A stretch of DNA of 9,063 bases from Methylomarinum sp964442675 (GTDB taxonomy: Bacteria; Pseudomonadota; Gammaproteobacteria; Methylococcales; Methylomonadaceae), in the NCBI GenBank assembly GCA_964442675.1, contig CAYUAE010000083.1:1-9063 (forward strand). Reading direction: 5' to 3'. The position numbers were made by a program, and so were the translations under genes. Shown here piece by piece: positions 1 to 7,372 of the stretch; positions within the stretch are counted from its first letter, which is position 1; every line of letters starts with the position of its first letter. Below the pieces are notes generated by a model that saw nothing but the letters and a program-made list of their open reading frames with translations, had not been told where the DNA came from and made no database searches.

Positions 1-117
1 GAATTTAACGCAAACCCGTTATAGCGCGATTTTTGCAAAAAAGTTCGCGAAGCATGTTTTTTCACCCCTTGATACACCAAGGCTTTCGAGACGAGCGGGA
101 ATTGCTGTAGCAGCTTG
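1..117. other. Non-coding stretch downstream of lolA with short inverted repeats
   Basis: No convincing gene is seen on either strand here. Two structures stand out. CCTTG/CAAGG (67-71 and 78-82) forms a 5-bp stem with a 6-nt loop. The palindrome TTCGCGAA (44-51) is flanked by A6 (37-42) and T6 (57-62), so it can fold on either strand and be followed by a T run. This could be the lolA transcription end, possibly bidirectional, but the A6/T6 arms are not symmetrically placed around the palindrome, so support is weak. Confidence 0.3.
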
Positions 118-738
118 TTACTGTCCAAACACATCGGCGCCTTCTGGAACCACAAAATCAAAGACCCCTTCAGGTAATTTTTGATTGATTTTAATATTTG
201 AAAAATAAATACGGGTTAATTGGCCAAAGTTGTCACTGAGTTCCATGCCTGCAAGCTGATCTTTGTGCATGCCAATCAGAATTCTTTTGTAATTACTTTG
301 TTCTGATTTTGGCGTTAACCGGATCCAGCTCAAGTCTTCATCCACACCCTGCTGTTGCAGTATAAAATTCTGCTCCAGATTGACCTTGCCGCTGAGCAAT
401 AAAGCAGGTGTCGAGCCTAAGGATTCATCCAATGACTTTATTGTCACCTGCTCAAGATCAGCATCATAAAACCAGACCTTATCACCGTTAGCGACAATTT
501 CCTGAACAAAAGGCTGAGTGTAATTCCAGCGAAACTTGCCCGGGCGTTGTAGATAAAACACGCCAGAACTGATCTGCGCCGGATTGCCATGCTCGTCCAT
601 ACTCACCTGCTTGAAATCAGCCTGTAAGGTGCGGGTATTGTGCAGGAATGCTTTAAGCTGTTGAACAGGTGTTTGTTCGGCATAACTTACCGAGAGACTT
701 AAAAAAAACAACACCATTAATTTAATCATCATTTTCAT
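118..738 (-). CDS. lolA: Outer-membrane lipoprotein carrier protein LolA
   Basis: Periplasmic chaperone that takes mature lipoproteins from the LolCDE ABC transporter in the inner membrane and passes them to LolB at the outer membrane. The 206-residue length is normal for the family. Residues 1-20 form a signal peptide (MKMMIK, a hydrophobic core, then S-Y-A), with predicted cleavage before EQTPVQQL. The mature part has LolA hallmarks: the LQADFKQ segment, a GVFYLQRPGKFRWNY strand (the RPGKFRW signature, including the conserved Arg of the lipid-binding cavity), a WFYDADLEQVT strand, and a C-terminal FDFVVPEGADV. The ATG overlaps the mrcB stop codon as ATGA, and an AGGA sits 9 nt upstream (748-751) inside mrcB. 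Translation is therefore probably coupled to mrcB. M3 and M4 are alternative starts, but M1 has the best-placed ribosome site. The family call is secure. Confidence 0.95.
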   Translation of the reverse strand: MKMMIKLMVLFFLSLSVSYAEQTPVQQLKAFLHNTRTLQADFKQVSMDEHGNPAQISSGVFYLQRPGKFRWNYTQPFVQEIVANGDKVWFYDADLEQVTIKSLDESLGSTPALLLSGKVNLEQNFILQQQGVDEDLSWIRLTPKSEQSNYKRILIGMHKDQLAGMELSDNFGQLTRIYFSNIKINQKLPEGVFDFVVPEGADVFGQ

Positions 739-3083
739 TGAAAGGTATCCTGTAAAAAGTCATTCAGCCAATGTTTGGCCCGATCCAGATCGGTTCCAAT
801 ACAATCAGCGTTTTCTGTGGGCTCTGAGCCTTTGATAAAAGGAAATTTTTGCGCACCTTCACAGCTTTCATCGGCCAGCAACCCCGTTTCCGGATCAATC
901 CATACCCAGACCACATTATCCGGGGGGATTAAATTGACCGGCTGTGAGGTGATTTGTCGCATCAGCCGAATCCAGATTTGCAGTGCACCACTAGCCCCCG
1001 TCAGGCCGGATGGCTTATTATCGTCACGACCAACCCAGACGACAGAAAGGTAATCACCACTAAAACCTGCAAACCAGCTGTCACGCAAGCCATTGGTGGT
1101 ACCTGTTTTCCCCGCCAGACCCAGTGTTTCAGGCAAATATAAATAAGCAGAGCGTGCTGTCCCTTCTCTGACGACCTCCTGCAAAATCGTATTGGTCAGA
1201 TACATGGCCGCAGGATCCACCGTTTGCCGAATGCTGAACGGATAGCTCTGCAAGCGTTCGCCATCTTGTGAAATGACCGCCCGAATCGAACGCAATGGCG
1301 TTGCAAAGCCATCACCCGCAAAAGTCTGATACATTTGCGTCACTTCCAGTGGCGTCAATGGCGTTGCCCCCAGTAATAATGAGGGATACAGTTTAACCTC
1401 ACGTTTAACGCCCAAATGACGCAGGGTTTTGGCAATCCTGGCAATGCCGATATCCATACCGACATGAACGGTGGCCAGATTATAGGAATGGCTGAGCGCC
1501 GTATGCAATGGGACGTCACCATGTTCAATATTGTCATAATTTTTAGGCGTCCAGTTTTTACCTTTTGGACCCTTCACGGTAATCGCCGTATCGCTGACAG
1601 GTGTAATGACGGTATAGCGCTCTGGATATTCCAGCGCCGTCAGATAAATTGCCGGCTTCATCAGTGAGCCAATCGGCCGCAACGCATCAAGCGCACGATT
1701 GAATCCTGCAGCCGAGGCATGACGGCTACCCACCAGAGCCACGATTTCGCCATTTTCCCGCCGCGTGACGATAGCCGCAGATTCCAGTTTTTTAACCCGG
1801 GGGCGTTTTTCAAGCTGCTTTAATTTAGTGCTGACTGTTTTTTGCAAAATATCCTGCGTTTGCACATCCAGCGTGGTAAAAATTCTCAAACCTTCAGAGG
1901 TCAAATCGCTTTCCTTATATTCCTGTCGAAGCTGTCGTTTGACCAGATCGATAAATGCCGGATAGCGATTAGAGGGTCGATGAACCCTGGAAACCACATT
2001 CAGTTTTTTTGACTGTGCGGCTAACATTTGTTTTTTGGTGATATAGCCCTGTCGATGCATTTCACTCAACACCAGATTACGACGTTTGATCGCGCGTTCG
2101 GGATAACGGCGTGGATCGTAATAAGATGGGCCTCTAACCAGCGCTACCAGGGTTGCAATCTGATCCAATGACAAGGTTTGTAACGGCCGTCCAAAATAAA
2201 ATTCACTGGCCAGGCCAAAGCCATGCACTGAACTGGCGCCGTCCTGTCCTAAGTAAATTTCGTTTAAATAGGCTTCGAGGATATCGTCTTTTTCAAACCG
2301 GTATTCAAGAATCAATGCCATCAGGGCTTCATTGAGCTTTCGCCATAAACTTCTTTCCGGGGTCAGATAAAAGTTTTTCACCAATTGCTGGGTTATCGTG
2401 CTGCCGCCCTGGACAAAAGCCCCCGCCTGGATATTGGCCCACATCGCACGTGCAATCGACTTGAGCGACACGCCATAGTGTTGATAAAAATTACGGTCTT
2501 CGGTGGACAACAGACCTTGAATCAAATAATCAGGCGTGTTTTCCAGTTTGATCAGAATACGGTCTTCTTTTCGGGTTGGATAAAAGCTGCCGATCTGTAC
2601 CGGATCCAGGCGCACAATCGCCAGCGTTCCACGCGTTTTAAGGTCGATAATATTTTTAACCCTGTCCGCTTGAAAAGTGACTTTGATCTTTTTACTGTCT
2701 TCCAGTACATCCCAGAACTGAAAGCGGCGGGTTTTCAGATAAAAGCTGCTGCCTTTGCGGTAATAACTGCCAGGCGCCGATAAATGATAATCGCGACGAT
2801 AGTTCAGCCGAGACAGCAAGTCTTCAAATTGCTGGTGCTTTAATGGAAAACCTGTGAAAAATTCGACAGGATTGGCATAAACATAGGCCGGCAATGCCCA
2901 GCGTTTACCGGCAAACTGATGCCTGACGGTATAGTCCAAATAGCCGACATAACTAAAAAAAACAAAAACAAATATAGCCGTGGTCAATAACAGTGTTTTT
3001 TTCCACCATGTCAATTTAACGGTTCTTTTCGTGGGTGTTTTTTTTCGTGAGGCTTGCTTTCTGGGTTTTGTTTTTTTAGCCAT
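735..3083 (-). CDS. mrcB: Penicillin-binding protein 1B, bifunctional peptidoglycan synthase
   Basis: Class A PBP that polymerises lipid II into glycan strands and crosslinks the peptides. It is anchored in the inner membrane with its enzyme domains in the periplasm. With the ATG start it is 782 residues. A Lys/Arg-rich cytoplasmic tail is followed by one membrane helix (about 28-50) and a UB2H-like region (about 70-140), the domain that contacts the LpoB activator in E. coli. The GT51 glycosyltransferase has catalytic E195 in the EDRNFYQHYG motif and a GGSTITQQLVKN motif at 226-237. The transpeptidase has nucleophile S473 and K476 (SLMK), SYN at 533-535 and KTGT at 659-662. All catalytic motifs are intact. 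Two cysteines near the C-terminus (C741, C761) could pair. The ATG at 3083 is preferred over an in-frame TTG at 3110, because the protein then begins with the usual basic tail. Neither start has a clear Shine-Dalgarno. The gene overlaps lolA by 4 nt. Confidence 0.95.
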   Translation of the reverse strand: MAKKTKPRKQASRKKTPTKRTVKLTWWKKTLLLTTAIFVFVFFSYVGYLDYTVRHQFAGKRWALPAYVYANPVEFFTGFPLKHQQFEDLLSRLNYRRDYHLSAPGSYYRKGSSFYLKTRRFQFWDVLEDSKKIKVTFQADRVKNIIDLKTRGTLAIVRLDPVQIGSFYPTRKEDRILIKLENTPDYLIQGLLSTEDRNFYQHYGVSLKSIARAMWANIQAGAFVQGGSTITQQLVKNFYLTPERSLWRKLNEALMALILEYRFEKDDILEAYLNEIYLGQDGASSVHGFGLASEFYFGRPLQTLSLDQIATLVALVRGPSYYDPRRYPERAIKRRNLVLSEMHRQGYITKKQMLAAQSKKLNVVSRVHRPSNRYPAFIDLVKRQLRQEYKESDLTSEGLRIFTTLDVQTQDILQKTVSTKLKQLEKRPRVKKLESAAIVTRRENGEIVALVGSRHASAAGFNRALDALRPIGSLMKPAIYLTALEYPERYTVITPVSDTAITVKGPKGKNWTPKNYDNIEHGDVPLHTALSHSYNLATVHVGMDIGIARIAKTLRHLGVKREVKLYPSLLLGATPLTPLEVTQMYQTFAGDGFATPLRSIRAVISQDGERLQSYPFSIRQTVDPAAMYLTNTILQEVVREGTARSAYLYLPETLGLAGKTGTTNGLRDSWFAGFSGDYLSVVWVGRDDNKPSGLTGASGALQIWIRLMRQITSQPVNLIPPDNVVWVWIDPETGLLADESCEGAQKFPFIKGSEPTENADCIGTDLDRAKHWLNDFLQDTFQ

Positions 3084-3122
3084 TAAGGTAAAACGTCGTG
3101 TAAGGCTCAAGAGCAGTGCGCT

Positions 3123-3185
3123 ATTTTATAATGAATCGGTTTTGATTACCGGAGTATATAAAGCGATAATGTGAAGAATATGCAA
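3123..3185 (-). promoter_or_regulatory. Possible promoter region for mrcB-lolA
   Basis: This AT-rich part of the 148-base gap upstream of mrcB holds several -10-like hexamers read on the minus strand: TATAAA at 3130-3125 and TATACT at 3158-3153. None has a convincing -35 at 16-18 nt, although TTGCAT lies near 3185-3180. A promoter is expected here because the gene upstream ends about 150 nt before mrcB, but its exact position cannot be fixed by eye. Confidence 0.25.
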
Positions 3186-3186
3186 T

Positions 3187-3228
3187 ATAAACAAGCCTGG
3201 CTTAATTGCGCCTGAACGGTCTGTTTAT
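3187..3228 (-). terminator. Weak inverted repeat after the c-di-GMP gene, possible terminator
   Basis: Right after the stop of the MHYT-GGDEF-EAL gene, ATAAACA (3187-3193) and TGTTTAT (3222-3228) form a perfect 7-bp inverted repeat with a 28-nt interior. Within it lies AAGCCTGGCTT (3193-3203), which read on the minus strand gives a short AAGC/GCTT hairpin followed by the T-rich TGTTTATATT. The GC content is low and there is no clean U run, so at best this is a weak or partial terminator. Confidence 0.3.
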
Positions 3229-3231
3229 CAA

Positions 3232-6200
3232 TTAGATGGAAAAATCTACGTCCACCTGTGTTTTTTTCGCTTCATGTTTACAATAAAACGCAGTGAACAC
3301 ATCGGCCGGCATCGGCTTACCAAAATAATAGCCTTGACAGGCATGACAACCGATTTGATTGAGCATCTGGTATTGCTCCAGCGTTTCAACCCCTTCAGCC
3401 AGGGTTGCAAGCCCTAAAGCACTGGCAAGATCAACAATGGCTTTAACAATCGCCGCATCATCGGAATCATGCGTCATATCCATCACAAACGAACGATCAA
3501 TTTTTAACAAATCGACATTAAAGGCTTTTAAGCGGCTCAATGAAGAATAATCGGTGCCGAAGTCATCGATCGCCAGCCTGAACCCGGCCTCCCGCAAACG
3601 GGCCAGAGCCGCTTCAATATGCTGCGGATACTGCGCCAGTCCGCCTTCTGTGATTTCCAGTTCCAAACGATGGGTCGGCACGCCCGTCATTTTGCAAACA
3701 CTGATAATATCATCGACAAACTCTTCTTTAATGATTTGATGAATGGAGACATTCAACGCCACATAGTTCAGAATTACCTGTTTTTCCTGATCCCATTGCT
3801 TGATTTGCTTGCAAACCTGCTCGGCAACCCATAGCCCAATATCATAGATCAAGCCAATTTCCTCGGCCAGACTGATAAACTCAAACGGTGAAATTTGCCC
3901 CAGTTTGGGATTACGCCAGCGTATCAGCGCTTCAGCACTGGTAATATCCTGTTCTCCCGTTATTTGCGGCTGAAACACCAGGCTGAATTGATCCTGACTT
4001 AACGCCATTTTTAATTCGTGAATCATGGCAACACGTTTTTTTACCCGCTCGCTCATTTCTTTAGAAAAGAAACAGTATTGATTACGACCGGCATTTTTGG
4101 CCTGATACATCGCCGTATCGGCGCGTTGAATCAATTCGCCAAACTGTTGGCCATGATCGGGATAAAGCACAATCCCTATACTGGCACCCCCATAAAACAT
4201 GTGCCCATCAAAATCATGCGCTAACGATAATTGATACAGGATATCTTTAGCTATTTTTTGACACACATTCTCAGGCATCAACAGGGTATCTGTTTTCAAT
4301 TCCGTCAAAATGACGACAAACTCATCGCCACCTAAGCGCGCTAAGGTGTCCGTTTGTCTTAAACACCTGCGAATACGTTTGGCCACCGTTTTAAGCAATT
4401 CATCGCCGGCTTGGTGTCCTAAGGTATCATTGACCTCTTTAAACCGGTCCAGGTCAATGAATAACAAAGCTGTTTTGGTCTGATTTCTGTTGGCATTTTT
4501 TAAGGCTTGTTTCATTCGGTCATAAAATAATGCGCGATTCGGCAATCCGGTCAGCTCATCATAAAATGCCAGAGCATGAATACGTTCCTCGGCTTGTTTG
4601 CGCTCAGTGATGTCCGCAAAGGCGGATACATAATATTGAATAGCCTGTTGATGATCTCGAACGGCCGTAATGCTTAACCATTCGACAAATTCCTCACCAT
4701 TCTTACGCCGGTTCCATACCTCACCTTGCCATTGGCTGTACTCTTCAAGGTGTTTCTGAATGGCCGCAAAATCGACGCTATGTTCTTTTGGCTGAAGAAA
4801 CTCGGGCGTTTTTCCCAACACTTCGTCAATTTGATATCCCGTTATTTTGCTAAACATCGGGTTGACATTAAGAATTCTGTGTTGCACATCGGTGATCATC
4901 AAACAATTCAGATTGTATTCAAACACCTTTTCAGCCAGATTCAAGGCATCGAGAGCCGTTTTTAATACGAGCTGTTCTGAAACAGTGGTGACAATGGTCT
5001 GTAAGGCTGTTTGTTCAAATTCTGCCAACCTTGCGTTGGGTAATAAGTATAGACACAGCACGCCAATTATCTGATTTTCTGCTTCCAGTGGTAATGCAAA
5101 AACGCCCTGTTCAGAGCATCGGGCCAATTCAGCAAAGGATGACGCCGCTAGCGAAGGAATGTAAACAGCGTTTTTTTGTTGTACCGCCTGTCCGCAATAA
5201 CATTGACCGAAAGCCACTTCCTGACAATATTCTTTGACATCATCGGCATGATAATGGGCCGCTAAACACAAAACCTCCTTGTTTTTGTCCTTTAAATACA
5301 ATACTCCCTTTGGCTCCAGCTTCAACCAGGTCAAAGAAAAAACCTCTTGCATAACCTGTTCAAACCATTCATTCATATCCATATCATGCACAGGCAATTT
5401 CAGAATCGCATTGTTGACCCGCTGAATTTGCAGGTTTTTTTCTATTTGCCGATGACTTATCTGTAACGCCCGTGATATCTCGTTTATTTGCCAGGCGATC
5501 GGCAATACAAACAAGGTCAGCAGCATGACATCCCAAAAGGCTTCCGTTTCAGGTGTAGCATCCTCACTTAACAGCACTGGCAACAGCATCATGATGGTGG
5601 ATTCAGCCAGCACAATGATCAACAATACCTTCCATATCTGAATCGTAGTGCTTTGTAAGCCGACAAACAATGCCATCATCAAAATCACTAATGTCGCGCT
5701 GATAATGGCATAAACCAGGATATCGCCACTCAAACCACCTTCCACGGCGGCCAATGAAATGCTGCCTTCGGAAAAACGTGCAGCCGCCATGGCGGTATAG
5801 TGCATAGCGCTGACAGCAAAACCCAACACCATGCCACCGAGTACTAAAAAGCTGATTTTTTTAATTCTGGACCTTTCCCAGGCTTCCATGATCAGCAAGC
5901 CACAATACGCCGCGACGAATGCAATAAGCAAGGACAAACCGAACAGAAAGCGGTCATATTCGATTGCAGGCGACATGCGTAACGACGCCATGCCGGTATA
6001 GTGCATGCCGGCGACGGCAATACTCAAAATACCGGCAACCACAAATCGTGTCATCGCATTCAACCGCCGCCAGCCAATCAGAATCATGGCCGGAATAGCG
6101 CCGGCAAGCGCCATTAAATAGGAATAACCGGTAATCGCCTTATCGTAAGCAATCGGTATAGGCATTTTACAGGCCAGCATGCCAATAAAATGCATCGACC

Positions 6201-6363
6201 AGACACCGGTCGCAAAGGCAATACCGGCTGCAACGCAGCGAATATAGCGCCGACGTGTATTCAATTGCCATAAATTATCGAGCATATAAAGCGCAACGCC
6301 CGAACTGGACATGGCAATCAAGACAGAAAGAATGACAAGAGAAATTTGATAATCGGGCTTCAT
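3232..6363 (-). CDS. Membrane c-di-GMP cyclase/phosphodiesterase with MHYT, GAF, PAS, GGDEF and EAL domains
   Basis: A 1043-residue signalling protein that should make or degrade cyclic di-GMP at the inner membrane. An MHYT sensor (about 1-240) has seven or so membrane helices and three signature repeats: MHFIGM at 57, MHYTGM at 120 and MHYTAM at 187. The family is proposed to bind a metal such as copper or to sense O2, CO or NO. One or two more helices follow (about 246-292), then a GAF-like domain (about 310-470, with GQCYCG near 386-391), a PAS domain (about 475-590, ending in the DITERKQAEE linker), GGDEF (about 595-765) and EAL (about 775-1030). The GGDEF motif is exact (678-682), with an RxxD inhibitory site five residues before it (669-672). 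EAL is exact (811-813), and NVS, ELEIT, KIDRSF and AEGVET are present. DDFGTDYSS (933-941) replaces the usual DDFGTGYSS. Both activities look possible. No strong Shine-Dalgarno precedes the ATG, but the first helix begins right after it. The partner process is unknown. Confidence 0.93.
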   Translation of the reverse strand: MKPDYQISLVILSVLIAMSSSGVALYMLDNLWQLNTRRRYIRCVAAGIAFATGVWSMHFIGMLACKMPIPIAYDKAITGYSYLMALAGAIPAMILIGWRRLNAMTRFVVAGILSIAVAGMHYTGMASLRMSPAIEYDRFLFGLSLLIAFVAAYCGLLIMEAWERSRIKKISFLVLGGMVLGFAVSAMHYTAMAAARFSEGSISLAAVEGGLSGDILVYAIISATLVILMMALFVGLQSTTIQIWKVLLIIVLAESTIMMLLPVLLSEDATPETEAFWDVMLLTLFVLPIAWQINEISRALQISHRQIEKNLQIQRVNNAILKLPVHDMDMNEWFEQVMQEVFSLTWLKLEPKGVLYLKDKNKEVLCLAAHYHADDVKEYCQEVAFGQCYCGQAVQQKNAVYIPSLAASSFAELARCSEQGVFALPLEAENQIIGVLCLYLLPNARLAEFEQTALQTIVTTVSEQLVLKTALDALNLAEKVFEYNLNCLMITDVQHRILNVNPMFSKITGYQIDEVLGKTPEFLQPKEHSVDFAAIQKHLEEYSQWQGEVWNRRKNGEEFVEWLSITAVRDHQQAIQYYVSAFADITERKQAEERIHALAFYDELTGLPNRALFYDRMKQALKNANRNQTKTALLFIDLDRFKEVNDTLGHQAGDELLKTVAKRIRRCLRQTDTLARLGGDEFVVILTELKTDTLLMPENVCQKIAKDILYQLSLAHDFDGHMFYGGASIGIVLYPDHGQQFGELIQRADTAMYQAKNAGRNQYCFFSKEMSERVKKRVAMIHELKMALSQDQFSLVFQPQITGEQDITSAEALIRWRNPKLGQISPFEFISLAEEIGLIYDIGLWVAEQVCKQIKQWDQEKQVILNYVALNVSIHQIIKEEFVDDIISVCKMTGVPTHRLELEITEGGLAQYPQHIEAALARLREAGFRLAIDDFGTDYSSLSRLKAFNVDLLKIDRSFVMDMTHDSDDAAIVKAIVDLASALGLATLAEGVETLEQYQMLNQIGCHACQGYYFGKPMPADVFTAFYCKHEAKKTQVDVDFSI

Positions 6364-6394
6364 GAAAACGGCATAGATATCGTTGGCAAAATGC

Positions 6395-6414
6395 TTTCAG
6401 TGCATCGTTTCAGT
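6395..6414. repeat. Seven-base direct repeat overlapping the candidate -10
   Basis: TTTCAGT occurs at 6395-6401 and again at 6408-6414 (ACTGAAA on the coding strand), a 13-nt start-to-start spacing. One copy overlaps the TATACT element and the other lies just downstream. A repeat in this position could be a binding site for a regulator, but it is short and may be chance. Confidence 0.3.
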
Positions 6415-6417
6415 ATA
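6412..6417 (-). promoter_or_regulatory. Candidate -10 element (TATACT) upstream of the c-di-GMP gene
   Basis: In the 82-base gap after tag, minus-strand TATACT matches the sigma-70 -10 consensus at five of six positions. It would place transcription start near 6405 with a 5' leader of about 42 nt. No recognisable -35 hexamer lies 16-18 nt upstream, so the promoter may need an activator or may not be real. The gene could also be reached by read-through from gspD-yajD-tag, since I see no good terminator after tag. Confidence 0.3.
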
Positions 6418-6445
6418 GCCTAAAATAAAATCATTCCGGTCTTAT

Positions 6446-7018
6446 TTATGTTGACACGGCAGAATGTCGAAAACAGCTGAGCAAATGATCATTGACCCGC
6501 CCTGTCGCCTGCATAAAGGCATAACAAATAACCGGCCCTACAAACTTGAATCCATGTTGTTTTAGATCATGACTTAATTGACGGGAAATAGCGGTTTCAG
6601 ATGGAACTTGTTCAGGGACTTGCCAGTGATTTTGAATCACCTCACCGTCGGTAAATTGCCACAGATAATCATTGAAGCTATCCACCTTCTCCAGTAAATC
6701 AAGATAGGCCCGAGCGTTTTGGATAATAGCCTGCGTTTTCAGTCGATTACGGATCAATGCTGGATTTTGCAGTAATTCGGCCTGTTTTTTCTCATCATAA
6801 TGCGCAATTTTTTCAGCATCAAAGCCATCGAGAGCACAGCGGTAGGCATCCCGTTTTTGCAGAATAGTGCGCCAGCTTAAACCGGCCTGCAGCCCTTCCA
6901 GCAGTAAAAACTCAAACAAGCGGGCGTCATCATGCAACGGCACCCCCCATTCCTGGTCATGATAATCTTCCTCGAGCGTTGACTGCAGTGCCCAAGGGCA
7001 TTTCTGCCGGCTATTCAC
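6446..7018 (-). CDS. tag: DNA-3-methyladenine glycosylase I (Tag)
   Basis: Base-excision repair enzyme that removes 3-methyladenine from alkylated DNA, acting in the cytoplasm. At 190 residues it is the usual family length (E. coli Tag is 187). It aligns along its whole length: the N-terminal CPW, YHDQEWGVP, LLEGLQAGLSW, a helical core with KTQAIIQNARAYL, then GFKFVGPVICYAFMQATGRVNDH. The zinc site looks complete (C7, H20, H178, C182), as do the expected base-pocket residues Y19, E41 and W49. The start is GTG, directly after the yajD TAA in the same frame. No in-frame ATG is near, and C7 must be included, so GTG is the only plausible start. An AAGGA about 13 nt upstream inside yajD is rather far for a Shine-Dalgarno, so translation probably relies on ribosomes finishing yajD. 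Confidence 0.95.
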   Translation of the reverse strand: MNSRQKCPWALQSTLEEDYHDQEWGVPLHDDARLFEFLLLEGLQAGLSWRTILQKRDAYRCALDGFDAEKIAHYDEKKQAELLQNPALIRNRLKTQAIIQNARAYLDLLEKVDSFNDYLWQFTDGEVIQNHWQVPEQVPSETAISRQLSHDLKQHGFKFVGPVICYAFMQATGRVNDHLLSCFRHSAVST

Positions 7019-7372
7019 TTATTTCATCATATCCTTCAGATTAGCAAAGGGGTTGAAGGTTGCTTCATTATCCGATTTATTTGCAGAATCATTACCGCCA
7101 TAGCGAATTTGATGTTCATAGCGCTGATGCTCGTTATCATGGCAATATAAACACAAAAGCTCCCAGTTACTGCCGTCCAGGGGGTTATTGTCATGATTAT
7201 GGTCTTTATGATGTACAGTCAGTTCCGACAGGTTTTTATGATTAAATTCGCGAGCACAGCGACCACAAATCCACGGAAACAGTTTCAATGCCCGTTCACG
7301 ATAGCCTTGCTCTCGCTCCTCTTTATAACGCCGTGCCTCGGCAATCAGTTTTTCGGTTTTAGATTGAGCCAT
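7019..7372 (-). CDS. yajD: YajD-family HNH nuclease
   Basis: Small HNH-fold protein of 117 residues, closely resembling E. coli YajD (115 aa) in length and sequence. A basic, charged N-terminal helix (about 1-28) is followed by ALKLFPWICGRCAREF, LSELTVHHKDHNHDNNP and DGSNWELLCLYCHDNEH, and the tail ends NPFANLKDMMK, as in YajD. A zinc ribbon is formed by C36, C39, C74 and C77. The HNH residues appear to be H54/H55, N69 and H78. The family is annotated as a putative nuclease, and its substrate is not established to my knowledge. The start is set by a perfect AGGAGG 5 nt before the ATG at 7372. An in-frame GTG two codons earlier abuts that site and is rejected. The first 14 nt overlap the end of gspD in another frame, and tag follows with no gap. 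This suggests coupled translation and a possible DNA-repair link. Confidence 0.92.
   Translation of the reverse strand: MAQSKTEKLIAEARRYKEEREQGYRERALKLFPWICGRCAREFNHKNLSELTVHHKDHNHDNNPLDGSNWELLCLYCHDNEHQRYEHQIRYGGNDSANKSDNEATFNPFANLKDMMK

Noticed and set aside
2..181. Open plus-strand frame entering from the left edge and running into lolA
   Set aside because: About 60 codons, rich in Ser, Ala and Lys with no recognisable motif, and the later part is antisense to lolA. Chance openness is the simpler explanation.
2385..2783. 132-codon open frame on the plus strand
   Set aside because: It lies wholly inside mrcB, opposite the intact GT51 and UB2H coding sequence, and its translation shows no domain, signal or membrane pattern. 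It is an antisense shadow.
6423..6447. AAATAA/TTATTT inverted repeat after tag as a terminator
   Set aside because: Six AT pairs with no GC content and no following U run would be too unstable to end transcription.
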